This document shows positions 1 through 9,359 of a stretch of DNA of 64,000 nucleotides, piece by piece. This stretch comes from Gracilaria domingensis (Eukaryota > Rhodophyta > Florideophyceae > Gracilariales > Gracilariaceae), in assembly GCA_022539475.1 (NCBI GenBank), contig VCMS01000015.1, forward strand, positions 299,616-363,615, written 5' to 3'. The notes beneath the pieces were generated by a model that did not search any database, had not been told where the DNA came from, and worked only from the letters and a program-made list of their open reading frames with translations. Every line of letters begins with the position of its first letter. Within the stretch, counting starts at the first letter, position 1. Made by a program: the position numbers and the translations under genes.

Positions 1-298
1 TAAGTCTTTTCGTCAAGCGCTGTTACAAAGATAGATTTCTACGAACTTTTGGAACGTTTTCAAATATTTACGTTTTTCTGTGATGTTTACTCTTTTATAT
101 GATAAGCCGTTTTGGAAGAGTTTTGAACTGCCAATTGTAGAGACACATTACTAGTACATTCATTGAGTAAATTTGGTTCTGACTTGTTCTTCACCTCCAG
201 ATGTAATGCATACGATGCATTTTTTTCACTCAATTTTCATTTGCTGGAGAAATGCTGATCCAAATGAGGATGTGTCCCCAAAATCAAACAAAAATGCG
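1..298. other. AT-rich intergenic sequence, no gene seen
   Basis: No reading frame, repeat or RNA signature is recognised here. The stretch is AT-rich and ends at the first dispersed-repeat copy. Confidence 0.5.
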
Positions 299-1214
299 CC
301 GGGAAACTCGGGAATTTCGTAAAACGAGTGGATAATGTAATTAAAAATAATACATCTAATATAACATCGCAAATTACGACAAAACTGATATTCAAATGTT
401 TTAGGAAATCTGGTTCAGTTTAATAATTTTCAATCTGCATTGTTACAAAAGGGTATTGTCACGCAAAATAGCGTGTCTAAAAAGCAACAATGATGGATAA
501 ACCCTACGCAATTATTTTAATGATAACTTCAAAAGTCATCACGGATAACATTTGAAGTTAACATGATGAGTTGGGAGATAAGTTCGAACTTATCAGGTTT
601 CAAAGCCTTGAGCCTTCGCCGTAGAAGCCGAAGCCATCAAAGTCTTTCAATTTCTCACTTCTGTTCTTCTAGTACTTTAATGAGATCAAAATAATTTTTG
701 ATCTCATAGAAAGCCAAATTCGAACCTCAGCATTCTCGAAGAAGAACATTTTTGACTTTTTTCTAAAATTAACACTATAAGATTCGATGGGCTTTTGCAA
801 GTATTTGCTCTCTTTCTTAACGGTTTTGAGCTCGGAATACTTATTTTGAAAAACTTCGCTGATATCAATATCTCATGCGAAACTTTGGTTGTTGAAATTT
901 ATCTCCAGAGGGCTAAACAAAGCCATCAACTTAACATCTGATGTGCAGTTGATAAATTTAGTAAGTGATGACTGATGCAATTTAAATCACGGATCCACGC
1001 ACCATTATCTTACTGTAATGGAAACAAAATTTGAGTCACGCCAAATACAAACATTGGCCGGATTTCTCCGTCTTCCGTACAGTAAATCTTGTGAGGTCAT
1101 GTACTCACGTGCATTAATACAGCAAAGCAAATTTGCATTTATTATCGCGATGAATTTGGAATATTTGTGTTTCATTATGCAGATTGCTTCATTTACGCTT
1201 TTTCTCGCTCTTAA
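299..1214 (-). repeat. Dispersed ~0.9-kb repeat, copy 1 (inverted relative to copy 2)
   Basis: The reverse complement of this stretch matches 26080-27001 over most of its length, including matching blocks around 600-670 (versus ~26635-26700) and 1018-1200 (versus ~26124-26310). Its outer edge carries GGGAAACTCGGGAATTTCG, also found at the outer edge of copy 2 and, in a variant form, at both ends of copy 3. The short frame shared by copies 1 and 2 looks like a by-product of DNA identity rather than a gene. It is probably a non-autonomous DNA transposon. The inner end stops about where the palindrome of the first promoter-like module begins. Confidence 0.7.
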
Positions 1215-1326
1215 CCGTGTGACACGGCGCATTTTTTTAAAAAATAATATATCAATTCGAGTATGTTATTGAAACAAATCGATGCTTTCTATATATAAGC
1301 GGGAAGGTTTTGCGCATGCTCCAAAT
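1215..1326 (+). promoter_or_regulatory. Promoter-like module 1: palindrome half-site, TATA-like box, CCAAAT
   Basis: CCGTGTGACACGGCGCAT at 1215-1232 is centred on G1221. TATAAGC begins 73 bp downstream at 1294, and CCAAAT begins 27 bp further at 1321. The same three parts with the same spacing occur at 1881 and 36600. The outer bases of the left half-site are missing here, where repeat copy 1 abuts. No protein-coding frame follows closely, so a small non-coding RNA transcript is possible. The function is inferred. Confidence 0.5.
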
Positions 1327-1879
1327 ATCTTGTAGATCACCAGAAACATAGTTTTAGCTTCTGCATTGAAAGAATTTGCTCTTAGTAGCTCTAAGTATTG
1401 ATCTAATTTCTAGTTTCCCAGTTTGTAAGAGCAAAGCTTTAACAGCTTTGCGATGAACAAAATAATAACTCAGTTGACATTTTTTTGTGCAGCGCACGGT
1501 CTAGAATGCAAAAATGTTGAGCGCTCAAGGTTTAGTTTGCCTTCTACGGTTTTCTTGTTGAATTTAAAAAATACAACACTTTGTTCGCCCGATGTTCAAA
1601 ACCCAAGTGAGCAACGAGATCATGCAATCTCTTTGTTGGTAAAGCTGCCAACAATTTGGAACTATCTAATGAAGTTTTGTATAGACTGTACGACATATGC
1701 ACAATTTTAGCACTACGTTAGGTCAATATCCTAATTCACTTTGTCCAAGAATTTTTGTTTTCCTCAATTTTAATTTGTTAAATGGGTTTTGAAAAATATT
1801 TAAAGAAGATGGTTGAACGGTTTAAAAAACGATTTGCTAAATCGTACATTGTGGGGTTTCTCTCCAAAAAGTGACCAAA
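1327..1879. other. AT-rich sequence downstream of module 1
   Basis: No convincing protein gene. An 85-codon frame at 1453-1710 has no recognisable features. A short inverted repeat (GCAAAGC / GCTTTGC) lies near 1433-1450. If module 1 is a promoter, its transcript starts in this stretch. Confidence 0.4.
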
Positions 1880-1880
1880 A

Positions 1881-1995
1881 TGCGCCGTGTGACACGGCGC
1901 ATAATCCGAACTTCTTATTTTGGAGTTTACTACTTTTTCCCAAGATAAGTACTTACTTCTAAATATAAGCAGTAGGATTCAGACATGTACCAAAT
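1881..1995 (+). promoter_or_regulatory. Promoter-like module 2: perfect palindrome, TATA-like box, CCAAAT
   Basis: A perfect 21-bp palindrome occupies 1881-1901: half-site TGCGCCGTGT, central G at 1891, then its exact reverse complement. TATAAGC starts at 1964, 73 bp from the centre, and CCAAAT starts at 1990, 26 bp after the TATA-like box. The spacers between these parts show no clear similarity to modules 1 and 3, so the shared parts are not explained by a recent copy. No open reading frame of note follows. It could drive a small non-coding RNA. Confidence 0.55.
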
Positions 1996-2387
1996 GGAAG
2001 GTAAGAGCATCGCAAAAAGAGTTTTTGATGGTCAAAACATTATATTTTACTTGATCAAAAGCGTTGATTAGCTCTCTTTTAGCTCATTCCGGTTAAAAAT
2101 AGAAGCTTTGCTACAATAGTGCACCTATATGCTAGTTGTGCGCGGCTAGAACAAAAATATCTCTTGTCGGGCGGACTTAAAAGAGGTAAAAATTTACTGT
2201 TTTCGCGTGCGCCTAGCTTCGTACATTTTCGTGCACTCGACATTAGTCTCCGTGCGCGGATAGATATCACATTCTACTTTAATACTCACTTACTTTGATT
2301 GCGTACAATCAAATACTTCCGAAAACATGTTCTTGAAAAACAAAAGCTCTGCAATGGGATCTCGACGTTTAAATTCAGCTTCTCCTA
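1996..2387. other. AT-rich flank up to the edge of element A
   Basis: No gene recognised. Base composition switches from AT-rich to GC-richer near 2380-2390, which I take as the left, truncated edge of element A. No copy of A's LTR is visible here. Confidence 0.4.
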
Positions 2388-2779
2388 ATGTTCCGTGCGG
2401 TTTTGCCACATGGCACTCTCGCCGTACCGCGCAATGGCCCGCTAGGGTTGATGCCGGTCGCAAGCAGTGCCGATGGCTCCGCCTCATCCCGCCAGGGTGA
2501 GAAGAAGGACCGGGTTTTTCGTCCTAAATGCCTGTACGCACGTCAGCGGCACGCAAAATTTCTCTACTACGCCCTGGTGCCCATTTTGTCGGACCTCAAC
2601 TTATCTCCGTTGCTGCAGGAAGATCTTTTACTTCCGCCGCTTGGTCGACATCATCCACGCCCTGGAAGAACCAACGGCCCACCTCGAAGTCAATCTGGAT
2701 TATGTGGTGTTCGGGCGCGCTCTAGACACCAACTACTAAACAGACCGGGACAGGTAGGCGACCGATGCGATGCCCTGCA

Positions 2780-4412
2780 GAGACGTGTCCGTCCCGTCAT
2801 GGTCGTATGTGTACGATTAACATCTTTTATAACGTTGAATACTGGTCGCAGAGCGACCAGAACCGCCATTTGTGGTATGTGAGGCAACTATCGTGGTGGA
2901 ATCACTACGAAGTTTCCAGTGGTTAAAAATACCCACCCTTCGGGTTCTAGCGTACTTTTGAAGTAGCATCGTCCTCGAAAGAAACAATGCGTATGCCGTT
3001 TGGTCAGTTGCACGCAGAGAATGGGCTTTTATGGTGGCGATTGTCGCCCTTCATGTATCCGTGGAGGTGTAACTTGTGACAGCCGCTGTCCTGACAAGAC
3101 CGTCGGCATCAATGGTACTCAACCAGTTGGTGGTATCTTCCACATCCCCACTGATGTCATCAGAGACATCCATGCGATGTGGCTCGCAGCAATTGTGGAA
3201 GGTACGAAGTATACCATTCAGCAGGTGAACAATTACCTCACGGCTGTGAGTAACCATAATTGGGGCGAACATCAAGGTTGGGACGTCTATGATCTTGAGG
3301 TTCAGAGAATCGTGCCCTTGCAGAACCAGCATGTGGCTGACGAGGACCATTTTTGTGACGATGATACCATGATGGTGGCCGCCGAGAACTATGAGTCCCG
3401 TGAGTTACCTCCCTCGGCTCCCGTACAGTCCACTCCTCCTACCAGTGTGGCAGCTCTCACCCCGAGTGGTTCTTCTAGTTCTCAAGCAAGTGCGGAACCT
3501 CCCGGCCAGAAGGACCCATGGGCCTCTCCATATTGGTTTTCAGTCGCTCCCGGTGAATCCGGTACCTCCAGGTGGTGACAGCGGCGCGATAAGGAGCGCT
3601 CTCGCTCGTTTTAACCACGTCTCGATGGTGCATTTCAACCGTCCTGGTCCGAGCGAAATCCTCACCGCAGTGAATACCTTGACAAACTTGCTCCCAGTGG
3701 TCGCTCACCATGAGCGGCGCACTAATGAGTTGCGGCAGTTCCGCGACTACTTCCAGCGTAATCTTTACCATGAGGTGACTGCCTATGTCGGTCAGTTGAG
3801 CAACCTCGTGCAACGCCATGCACCTCTACATCGACCCCCTGTGGAAATTTCAACCCGTACGCTCCTGCGTCTCAGACATAAACGACCCAATTGGTAGGCT
3901 TTGGTGGCCTTGGGACGTATCAACCGCCTCGTGGACCTCCTGGTGCAGACCCGTCCACGCCGTTCCACACCTCCCTCGGTCCTCATAAAGTTCCTCTTCC
4001 GCCCGCGGGTTCTGGGAGAGCACCAAGTGGTTTCCATACTGGTTTCCGCTCGGCCCCTCTTCCGTCGTCATCCGGCGCTCCGATGCCGCCTACGGGTCCT
4101 GGGCTCTCGGAAGTCTGCGCACCTGTTGGTCTAACTCCTGGAGCAGGGCCGTCTAGCGGTCTTGCTCCCCTACTGACCTCCGGTGGTATCCCTCCGACTA
4201 GCTTGCCGCCTTCCTTCCATCCACCCACTGGCTCTGCGAACATCATGCCGGTGGTCAACAGCGGCACCCCAGTAGGGCCTTCTGCCTATACCCCTTTATC
4301 AAGTGGTAGTGCGCCGGTGAGCGCAGCTAGCGGTGAAGGCGGTAGCTTCGCCGGCCCAACTTCGGTGTCTTCTGGTCGTGGAGGTTCCCTGTCGTCTCGC
4401 GGCACCTCCTGA
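2780..4412 (+). pseudogene. Antisense (counter-oriented) gene of element A, frameshifted
   Basis: On the strand opposite to A's gag-pol, three frames chain together: 3000-3578, 3391-3897 and 3891-4412. Parts resemble the antisense frames of element D (58488-56639). A segment LSWWNHYEV at 2888 matches D's LPDWWRDVEV. A frame at about 2965-3060 reads VLE...W...EWA..VA, like D. At about 3130-3270 an IP...I motif followed by a helical stretch ending LTAVSNHNW parallels D's LDVIDGVDW. The last ~170 codons are rich in Pro, Gly and Ser, as in D. There is no match I can name and the function is unknown. The position between chromodomain and 3' end is the same as in D. Several frameshifts are needed, and the upstream start is not visible. 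Confidence 0.6.
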
Positions 4413-4684
4413 GGCCGTTAGCGCGGTCGGAGAAGCGAGCTTGGTCGCGATTGTGGTCGTGGTTCCTCCAAGGTCTCCTAGGTTACCTAGTGGTTAGCTT
4501 GTGGGGGCCCTTCTCGACTAATAAACTATCTTGTGTTGTGATCTCTTTCCGTTTTCCTGTTAAGTTAGTCAGTTTTCCCTGTGGCCTTCAAGGGCTTTGG
4601 AACACCCCTCGCCTCTCCTTAGCAGCGCGTACCACGCGATGCTGTACCAGTTGGTGGTGGCGTCCTCCCTGGTTTGTGCCAGTA

Positions 4685-4822
4685 TCATAGTATAAAGTTA
4701 TTGGGGATATGACCGAGTGGTTCTATGGATTCGTGCTCTGGCGACCATACGTACCACCTTATCCTGTAGCAGATGCCGTCTGTGGTGTGTTCGTGACCAA
4801 TGATAGTGTCTATAGCACACTC
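4685..4822 (-). pseudogene. Element A chromodomain
   Basis: The minus-strand frame read from 4822 down to a stop at 4685 gives a chromodomain-like segment: ECAIDTIIGHEHTTDG, then IRWYVWSPEHESIEPLGHIP. The Trp-Tyr core, the Glu-Pro of the usual WEP motif (here IEP) and the final IP are recognisable by comparison with B (WEPLDNIP) and D (MEPVEHLP). In chromoviruses this domain sits at the integrase C-terminus and steers integration to modified chromatin. Here it is detached from the integrase by frame breaks. Confidence 0.65.
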
Positions 4823-4950
4823 TTCAGTGTCCACTTGGCGGTGTGAGTGTTCCATTCGGTCTTGGGCAGTGCAACTCCCCGTCGGTGGCGTGATCTGCTG
4901 GTCTCGCTGTAGCTCGTTTTCCTCTGCCGCCTGGGTCGTTCGGTCAGCCG

Positions 4951-5885
4951 TTACGGCTCTCGAGGAAATCGACCTCTAGGTAGACTCGTCAGAATGGGAG
5001 GCGCATCCCTCCTCTGCTCTTCTCGTTGAGGTGTCTCACCTATTGCTTGTGTCGGCAGCGCCACAGCTCGCGCGACCTTGACAATCCTGTCGATAGAGAC
5101 GGTGTTCTCCAGACCGTCCATTATGACCGGAGCGGTATGCTCATCGGAGCGAATAACCTCATATGGTCCCGTTGACTTGATTGGTAGTTTAGAATTGATA
5201 TCCTCATCCAGTGGGATGTCTTTGTCCATCTCGGCTGGGTCGGTCGCTTCTCTTTTGGGGATACGTCGAGGAAGCCCATGTCTCCCTCTACGACTTCGGT
5301 TGTTCTGCTCACCTGATTGTCATAGTCGGCTTTGTATCGCTCCTGAGCGGCTGTCATCATGCCTTTGACTTGCACCAGGGCGGTACGCAACTTCTGGAGA
5401 ATCCTCTTTTTAACCTTTGCAGGGGTAAGCGTACCCGCCGCTTCGGAGCATTCTGGTCCAGCCTGGACAATGATACCATGTGGTGTACACGACAGTACTA
5501 GGTCGAAGGGTGTCGTTTGAGTGACCCTGTGGACCTGGAGGTTTTACGCATACGTCATTGGTTGTACGTACTCTGACCACGAGGTTTGATGTTCCTCGAG
5601 AAAATGACGTAAACGTGCCACTAGGGTCTTGTTGAAACTCTCCATTTGGCCGTTAGTTTGCGGTTGATAGGCCGTAGTGAAGAAGTGCTTAATATCCAAC
5701 ATGGTGCACACGTCTTCGAAGAACTTAGAAGCTGAGTTCGAACCGTTATCGGTCAGTAGGTATATAGGAGCACCGTACGTGTAAACCCAGTTTTCCAAGA
5801 AAGCTGCCGCCAAGGTGGTCGCCGTTTGGTTCTTCAGAGGTATCCCCCTCGTCAGTTTTGTGAACCTATCGGTTATAACTGCCAC
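4951..5885 (-). pseudogene. Element A integrase core and C-terminal region
   Basis: 5885-5544 encodes the retroviral-type integrase core. VITDRF opens it, LLTDNGS carries the second catalytic Asp and QMESFNK carries the catalytic Glu, followed by a Tyr-Gln-Pro-Gln segment typical of Ty3/gypsy. 5390-4951 continues, in shifted frames, with the basic C-terminal part and a GPY/F-like motif (STGPYEVI). The first catalytic Asp would lie upstream of 5885, where the frame is broken. Frameshifts near 5540, 5390 and 5229 make it non-functional. Confidence 0.8.
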
Positions 5886-6030
5886 AAAGCGATAACCCCC
5901 TGAGGTCTTAGGCAGGGGCCCTAGTATGTCGATGGCGACAAACTCCAGAACCCGGCCGCCGGGAATAGCTTCAGTTACTCCATTTGCTCCTTAACACCAC
6001 CTCGGGTTTTAATGCACCAATTGCACTGCA

Positions 6031-6552
6031 CTACATAGGTATATATGTCGTTGGACTTGTGCGGCCGATAGAACAGGCTCCGAAGTATATATTATAACCG
6101 CGTAGCTCCGGGGTGTCCCGACAGCCATCGGTTGTGTGAAAGATACAACCACTTTGTCTTATTGACTTGGATACGACCTTTTTGAGAGCTCCATCTTGGG
6201 ATGAGCGTCGGACCAGATACCTGTTGTGGTTGATGTCAAACTGAGAGTCCTTCCTTCTCTGTACGTCAGTGAGCGTTTTGCAGAACCTATCGGTCGATTG
6301 CTCTTGTAAAACTTCCTCTCGAGTGATTGGGGCGTGCTCCCCTTCCTCTACAGAGAGGAGAGTCTCCGCTACCACTTGGTACACACTGTCATCATCCCAG
6401 TACCTCTTTAGCACTTCATTGACCTCTTGGTTTGTCGTCTCTACTGTGACGCACGGGATATCGTCTTCCACTGAATCTGTGTCTAACCCATCGGTGTTTC
6501 GGCGGGACATGGCGTAGGCTACTCGGTGTTTGACCCGTGGGCGGTACTGCAC
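6031..6552 (-). pseudogene. Element A RNase H tail and linker to integrase
   Basis: The minus-strand frame starts with a segment (YDVQYRPRVKHRVAYAMSRR) that aligns with the end of the RNase H domain in D (VTYKKG...ADALSRL). An acidic linker of the kind that precedes the integrase zinc-binding domain follows. The HHCC zinc motif itself is not intact. About 120 bases between this frame and the upstream RNase H contain stops. Confidence 0.6.
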
Positions 6553-6675
6553 GTCGTACTCAAACTAAGAGAGTCTCAGCCGCCATCGGGCCAGACGGCC
6601 CTATGCGTCGACTAGGCCCAGGATCCACCTCAAGCAATCATGGTCCGTTCGGACCGTAAAGCGCACCCCATATAG

Positions 6676-8365
6676 CTATGGGCGTAGCTCGAGCATACTA
6701 CAGACTACGGCTAGGCACTCTTTTTCCGTTACGGAGTAGTTCTGCTCCGCTTGGTTCAGCGCCCTACTCCAATATTCAACTGGCGCGAGTGTCCCGTTCT
6801 CTTGCTCGTGCATGAGGCCGCAGCGTATTTGGGTGTTTGATTCGTCTGTGTCCAACGTATACTGGAGGCCTGTCTCGGGCAGTGCCAGTACCCCTGGGGA
6901 GAGGAACGCTGCTTTCAGCTTGGAGAAGGCCTCTACCTCGTCATCTTCCAAGTGGTGAAAGTGGGTGGGTTGTCCCTTCTGTAGCCTCCGGTTCAGTGGT
7001 GCCGCTATCTTTACGAACCGCTTTATGAATGGTCGGTAGACGTTACTTAGACCTATAAAGGACCGTAAGTCCGTCTGCGACGCAGGGAGCCTGGCTTTCT
7101 GTACCGCTCGGATATTTCGCTTGGTCACTTCGAGGTTCCCGGGGCTTGTTGTGTGCCCTAGGTACTCTACCTCTTGATTGAAGAACATGCACTTCCGTAG
7201 CATGAGGGTCATGCCTGCCTTCTGTAGCAACTCGAACACCACTTGGAAGTGCGAGAAGTGGTCCTCACTGGGTTTCGAAAACATGACTACATCATCTATA
7301 TATACCAATGCGGTCGTCCACTTCATTTTTGACAGTATTATATCCAGTGCCCTCTGGAAGGCAACCGGCGCGGTTCGTAAGCCAAATGGCCTGCGTAAAA
7401 AGCGGTAGAGTCCTGCGTGGCATGTAAATGCGGTCTTATCCGGGTCACCTTCTGGTATTTCGATCTGCCAGTAGCCGCAGTTCGCGTTCGGTGTGGTGAA
7501 GATGTTCGCGTCTCCTAATGAGTCGATGCATTCATCCATTCTCCGTATTGGGTAGAAATCCCTCACCGTTACGGCATTCAGATTTCTATAGTCAGTACAG
7601 GACCTCATACGGTTCCTCCTTGTCTTTGGACAGTACCACAGAGCTAGCCCATTCCGAGTTGGCCGATTCTATGACCTCTTCGCGGAGCATCCGCTCTACC
7701 TCCTTCAGCTCTACCTCTCGAGCTTTATGTCCCGCGCGGTAGGGCTGTCGGTGGATGGGACGGGGGTCTGGTTCAAGGTCGATCCTGTGTTGGGTGGCCT
7801 TAATGGCTCCCAACTTACCCGACCATATGGTGCTGAATGGCTCCAAGAGTCCAAGGACCTGGGCTCTAAGCTCTTCCCCTTCAAGTCTTATGTTGACCTC
7901 CTTTCTCGAACTGGTAACTGGGTCTTGCTCTAATTTCTGGTCTTCTCGCTCGGCTAACCATTCCACCTCATGGTTTGTTTGCGGCGATTTGACACTGCCT
8001 CCCCCCTCCTTAGAGTCCAAGACTTCGTGTGACCACTGTGGTACGAGCGTAAAGATCGTGCGTGGAGCTGGTAGGGCCAGGCCAATTACGGTGTGCTTTG
8101 GGTGTTTGACCGGACGGTTGCTAAAGTTGCTTAGGTAGACCTGAAATGGTTTGGTCGTGATATTGTCTACTGTTCCGTTTGCCATTAAGGTCATGTGCCG
8201 TTCTGCCAACCTGGAGTGGTTTTGGATAGATAAGAGACCAGGTTGCTGGCATGTTACCTTCACTACCACGTGGTTCATAGGCGGTATCTTCACAGCCTTC
8301 GCCAGTCGGACTTTGTTGGATGGTGTGTGTTCCAGAACCGGTTGGTGTCTAATGCCTGCCTTCAT
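6676..8365 (-). pseudogene. Element A reverse transcriptase-RNase H
   Basis: 8365-7592 holds the protease-RT linker and the RT N-terminus (HRIDLEPDPRPIHRQPYRAG, then EWASSVVL). After a one-base frame change at about 7600, 7608-6676 continues with the RT palm: TDYRNLNAVTVRDFYPIRRMD, FGLRTAPVAFQRALD, the catalytic box YIDD, and LGHTTSPG. RNase H follows, with DTDES in place of the usual DASD/DTDAS, a YWSRALNQAEQNYSVTEKE segment, and loss of the end. It copies element RNA into DNA in the parent family. Here the frame change and a truncated RNase H mean decay. Confidence 0.85.
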
Positions 8366-8472
8366 GGGAGAGACACCCTTGTGGTCGCCGGCAATATCGA
8401 TACGAGGGCTGTTGTAGAACAGTACCGTCTTGGAGCGAGGGTAGATCGCACGAATGTGTTGATCTATGGGAG

Positions 8473-8823
8473 TTATCCCAAAATACAGTCTGCTGCCAAT
8501 TGGTTAACGGCGATGAAACGAACTCGGACCTTCAGGGTGTAGATTAATACCATTATGGTAAGCGTTCCCATAACCTTTAGTGGTCTGTTATTAGCATCTA
8601 CCAGTGAGTTAGTTAATGTACACGGCTGAAGCTTGGTAAGTTGTCGGTTAGTTAGTACTTTGGCATTCACTAGGTTAGGTCCTGACCCGGTGTCCAGGAC
8701 AGTAACGCATGGTACCAAGTAGCTACAAGTAAACCCGAGGGTGGCGTTTACCTTATAGTTACTATGCTTGAGAAAGCATATCCTTTCGGTGCCATCCATG
8801 AGGCTCTCCTCCCCTGTAACCAA
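8473..8823 (-). pseudogene. Element A aspartic protease
   Basis: The frame carries VTVLDTGSGPNLVNAKVL, the DTGS active site of a retropepsin-type protease, and ends ADCILG where relatives continue with a Gly-Asp-Phe segment. A TAA followed shortly by TAG interrupts the frame at about 8473, after which homologous sequence (IRAIYPRSK) resumes and runs toward the RT. It is in the same frame as the end of gag, separated from it by a single TAG at 8827-8829. Confidence 0.75.
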
Positions 8824-8826
8824 TAG

Positions 8827-8933
8827 CTAATTATCCATACTTGCAATACTTGGTTCTGGAAGGCTCTCCACGATCGGACAGTTGGGGAAGGCCTCTATCC
8901 CAACTGTCCGGCGTTTTCCGTCGGCGTGGTGCG
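8827..8933 (-). pseudogene. Element A gag 3' end (left of the B insertion)
   Basis: The last ~30 codons of gag (HADGKRRTVGIEAFPNCPIVESLPEPSIASMDN) run from the B insertion point to a TAG at 8827-8829. The codon after TAG is CTA, and the protease frame continues without a shift. The other part of gag lies beyond B, at 16758 and above. Confidence 0.6.
8929..8933. repeat. Target-site duplication of element B, left copy (GTGCG)
   Basis: GTGCG immediately precedes the left LTR at 8934. The same five bases follow the right LTR at 16753-16757. Five-base duplications are usual for Ty3/gypsy integrases. Confidence 0.9.
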
Positions 8934-9359
8934 TGTAGTACAGCAACAGGCCGTGACAACGTACTATGCCCTGATAAAGGAACAAATTTCGCAGCACCAA
9001 AGCGGGGACGAAGGAGCACTTAACGGACGCTAACAACGGGGCGCGAGATAGGCGCGCAGCACCGGTAGGGACGGTAGGATGACCCTTGCGGGAAACTAGA
9101 CGATGGAAGAATCGGCTAGGGGGTGCTTGAGGTTTACCACGGTGAGCTCTGCCCGGCAGGAGATGGTTAAGTGCACCTCCCACGGGCAGTAGCCACATGT
9201 CGAAAATAATAAACTATCTATCTACAAGGGGGGTCCCGAAGGGCGACACGATAACTGTCACAACCCTACACGTGTGGGACCCGAGGTGCACCCTGTGCAC
9301 AATAACTACTACAAACTACTACTATGCACCCATCGGGAGGTGCATCACATTGCACTACA
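8934..9359 (-). repeat. Element B 3' LTR
   Basis: The 426-bp repeat begins TGTAGTACAGC and ends GCACTACA on the plus strand. It is the 3' copy because the primer binding site is at the other LTR. Confidence 0.9.

Noticed and set aside
1005-1232. Conserved small protein shared by 1005-1232 and 26124-26312
   Set aside because: The similarity extends well beyond the frames, so it reflects the inverted repeat copies, not coding constraint.
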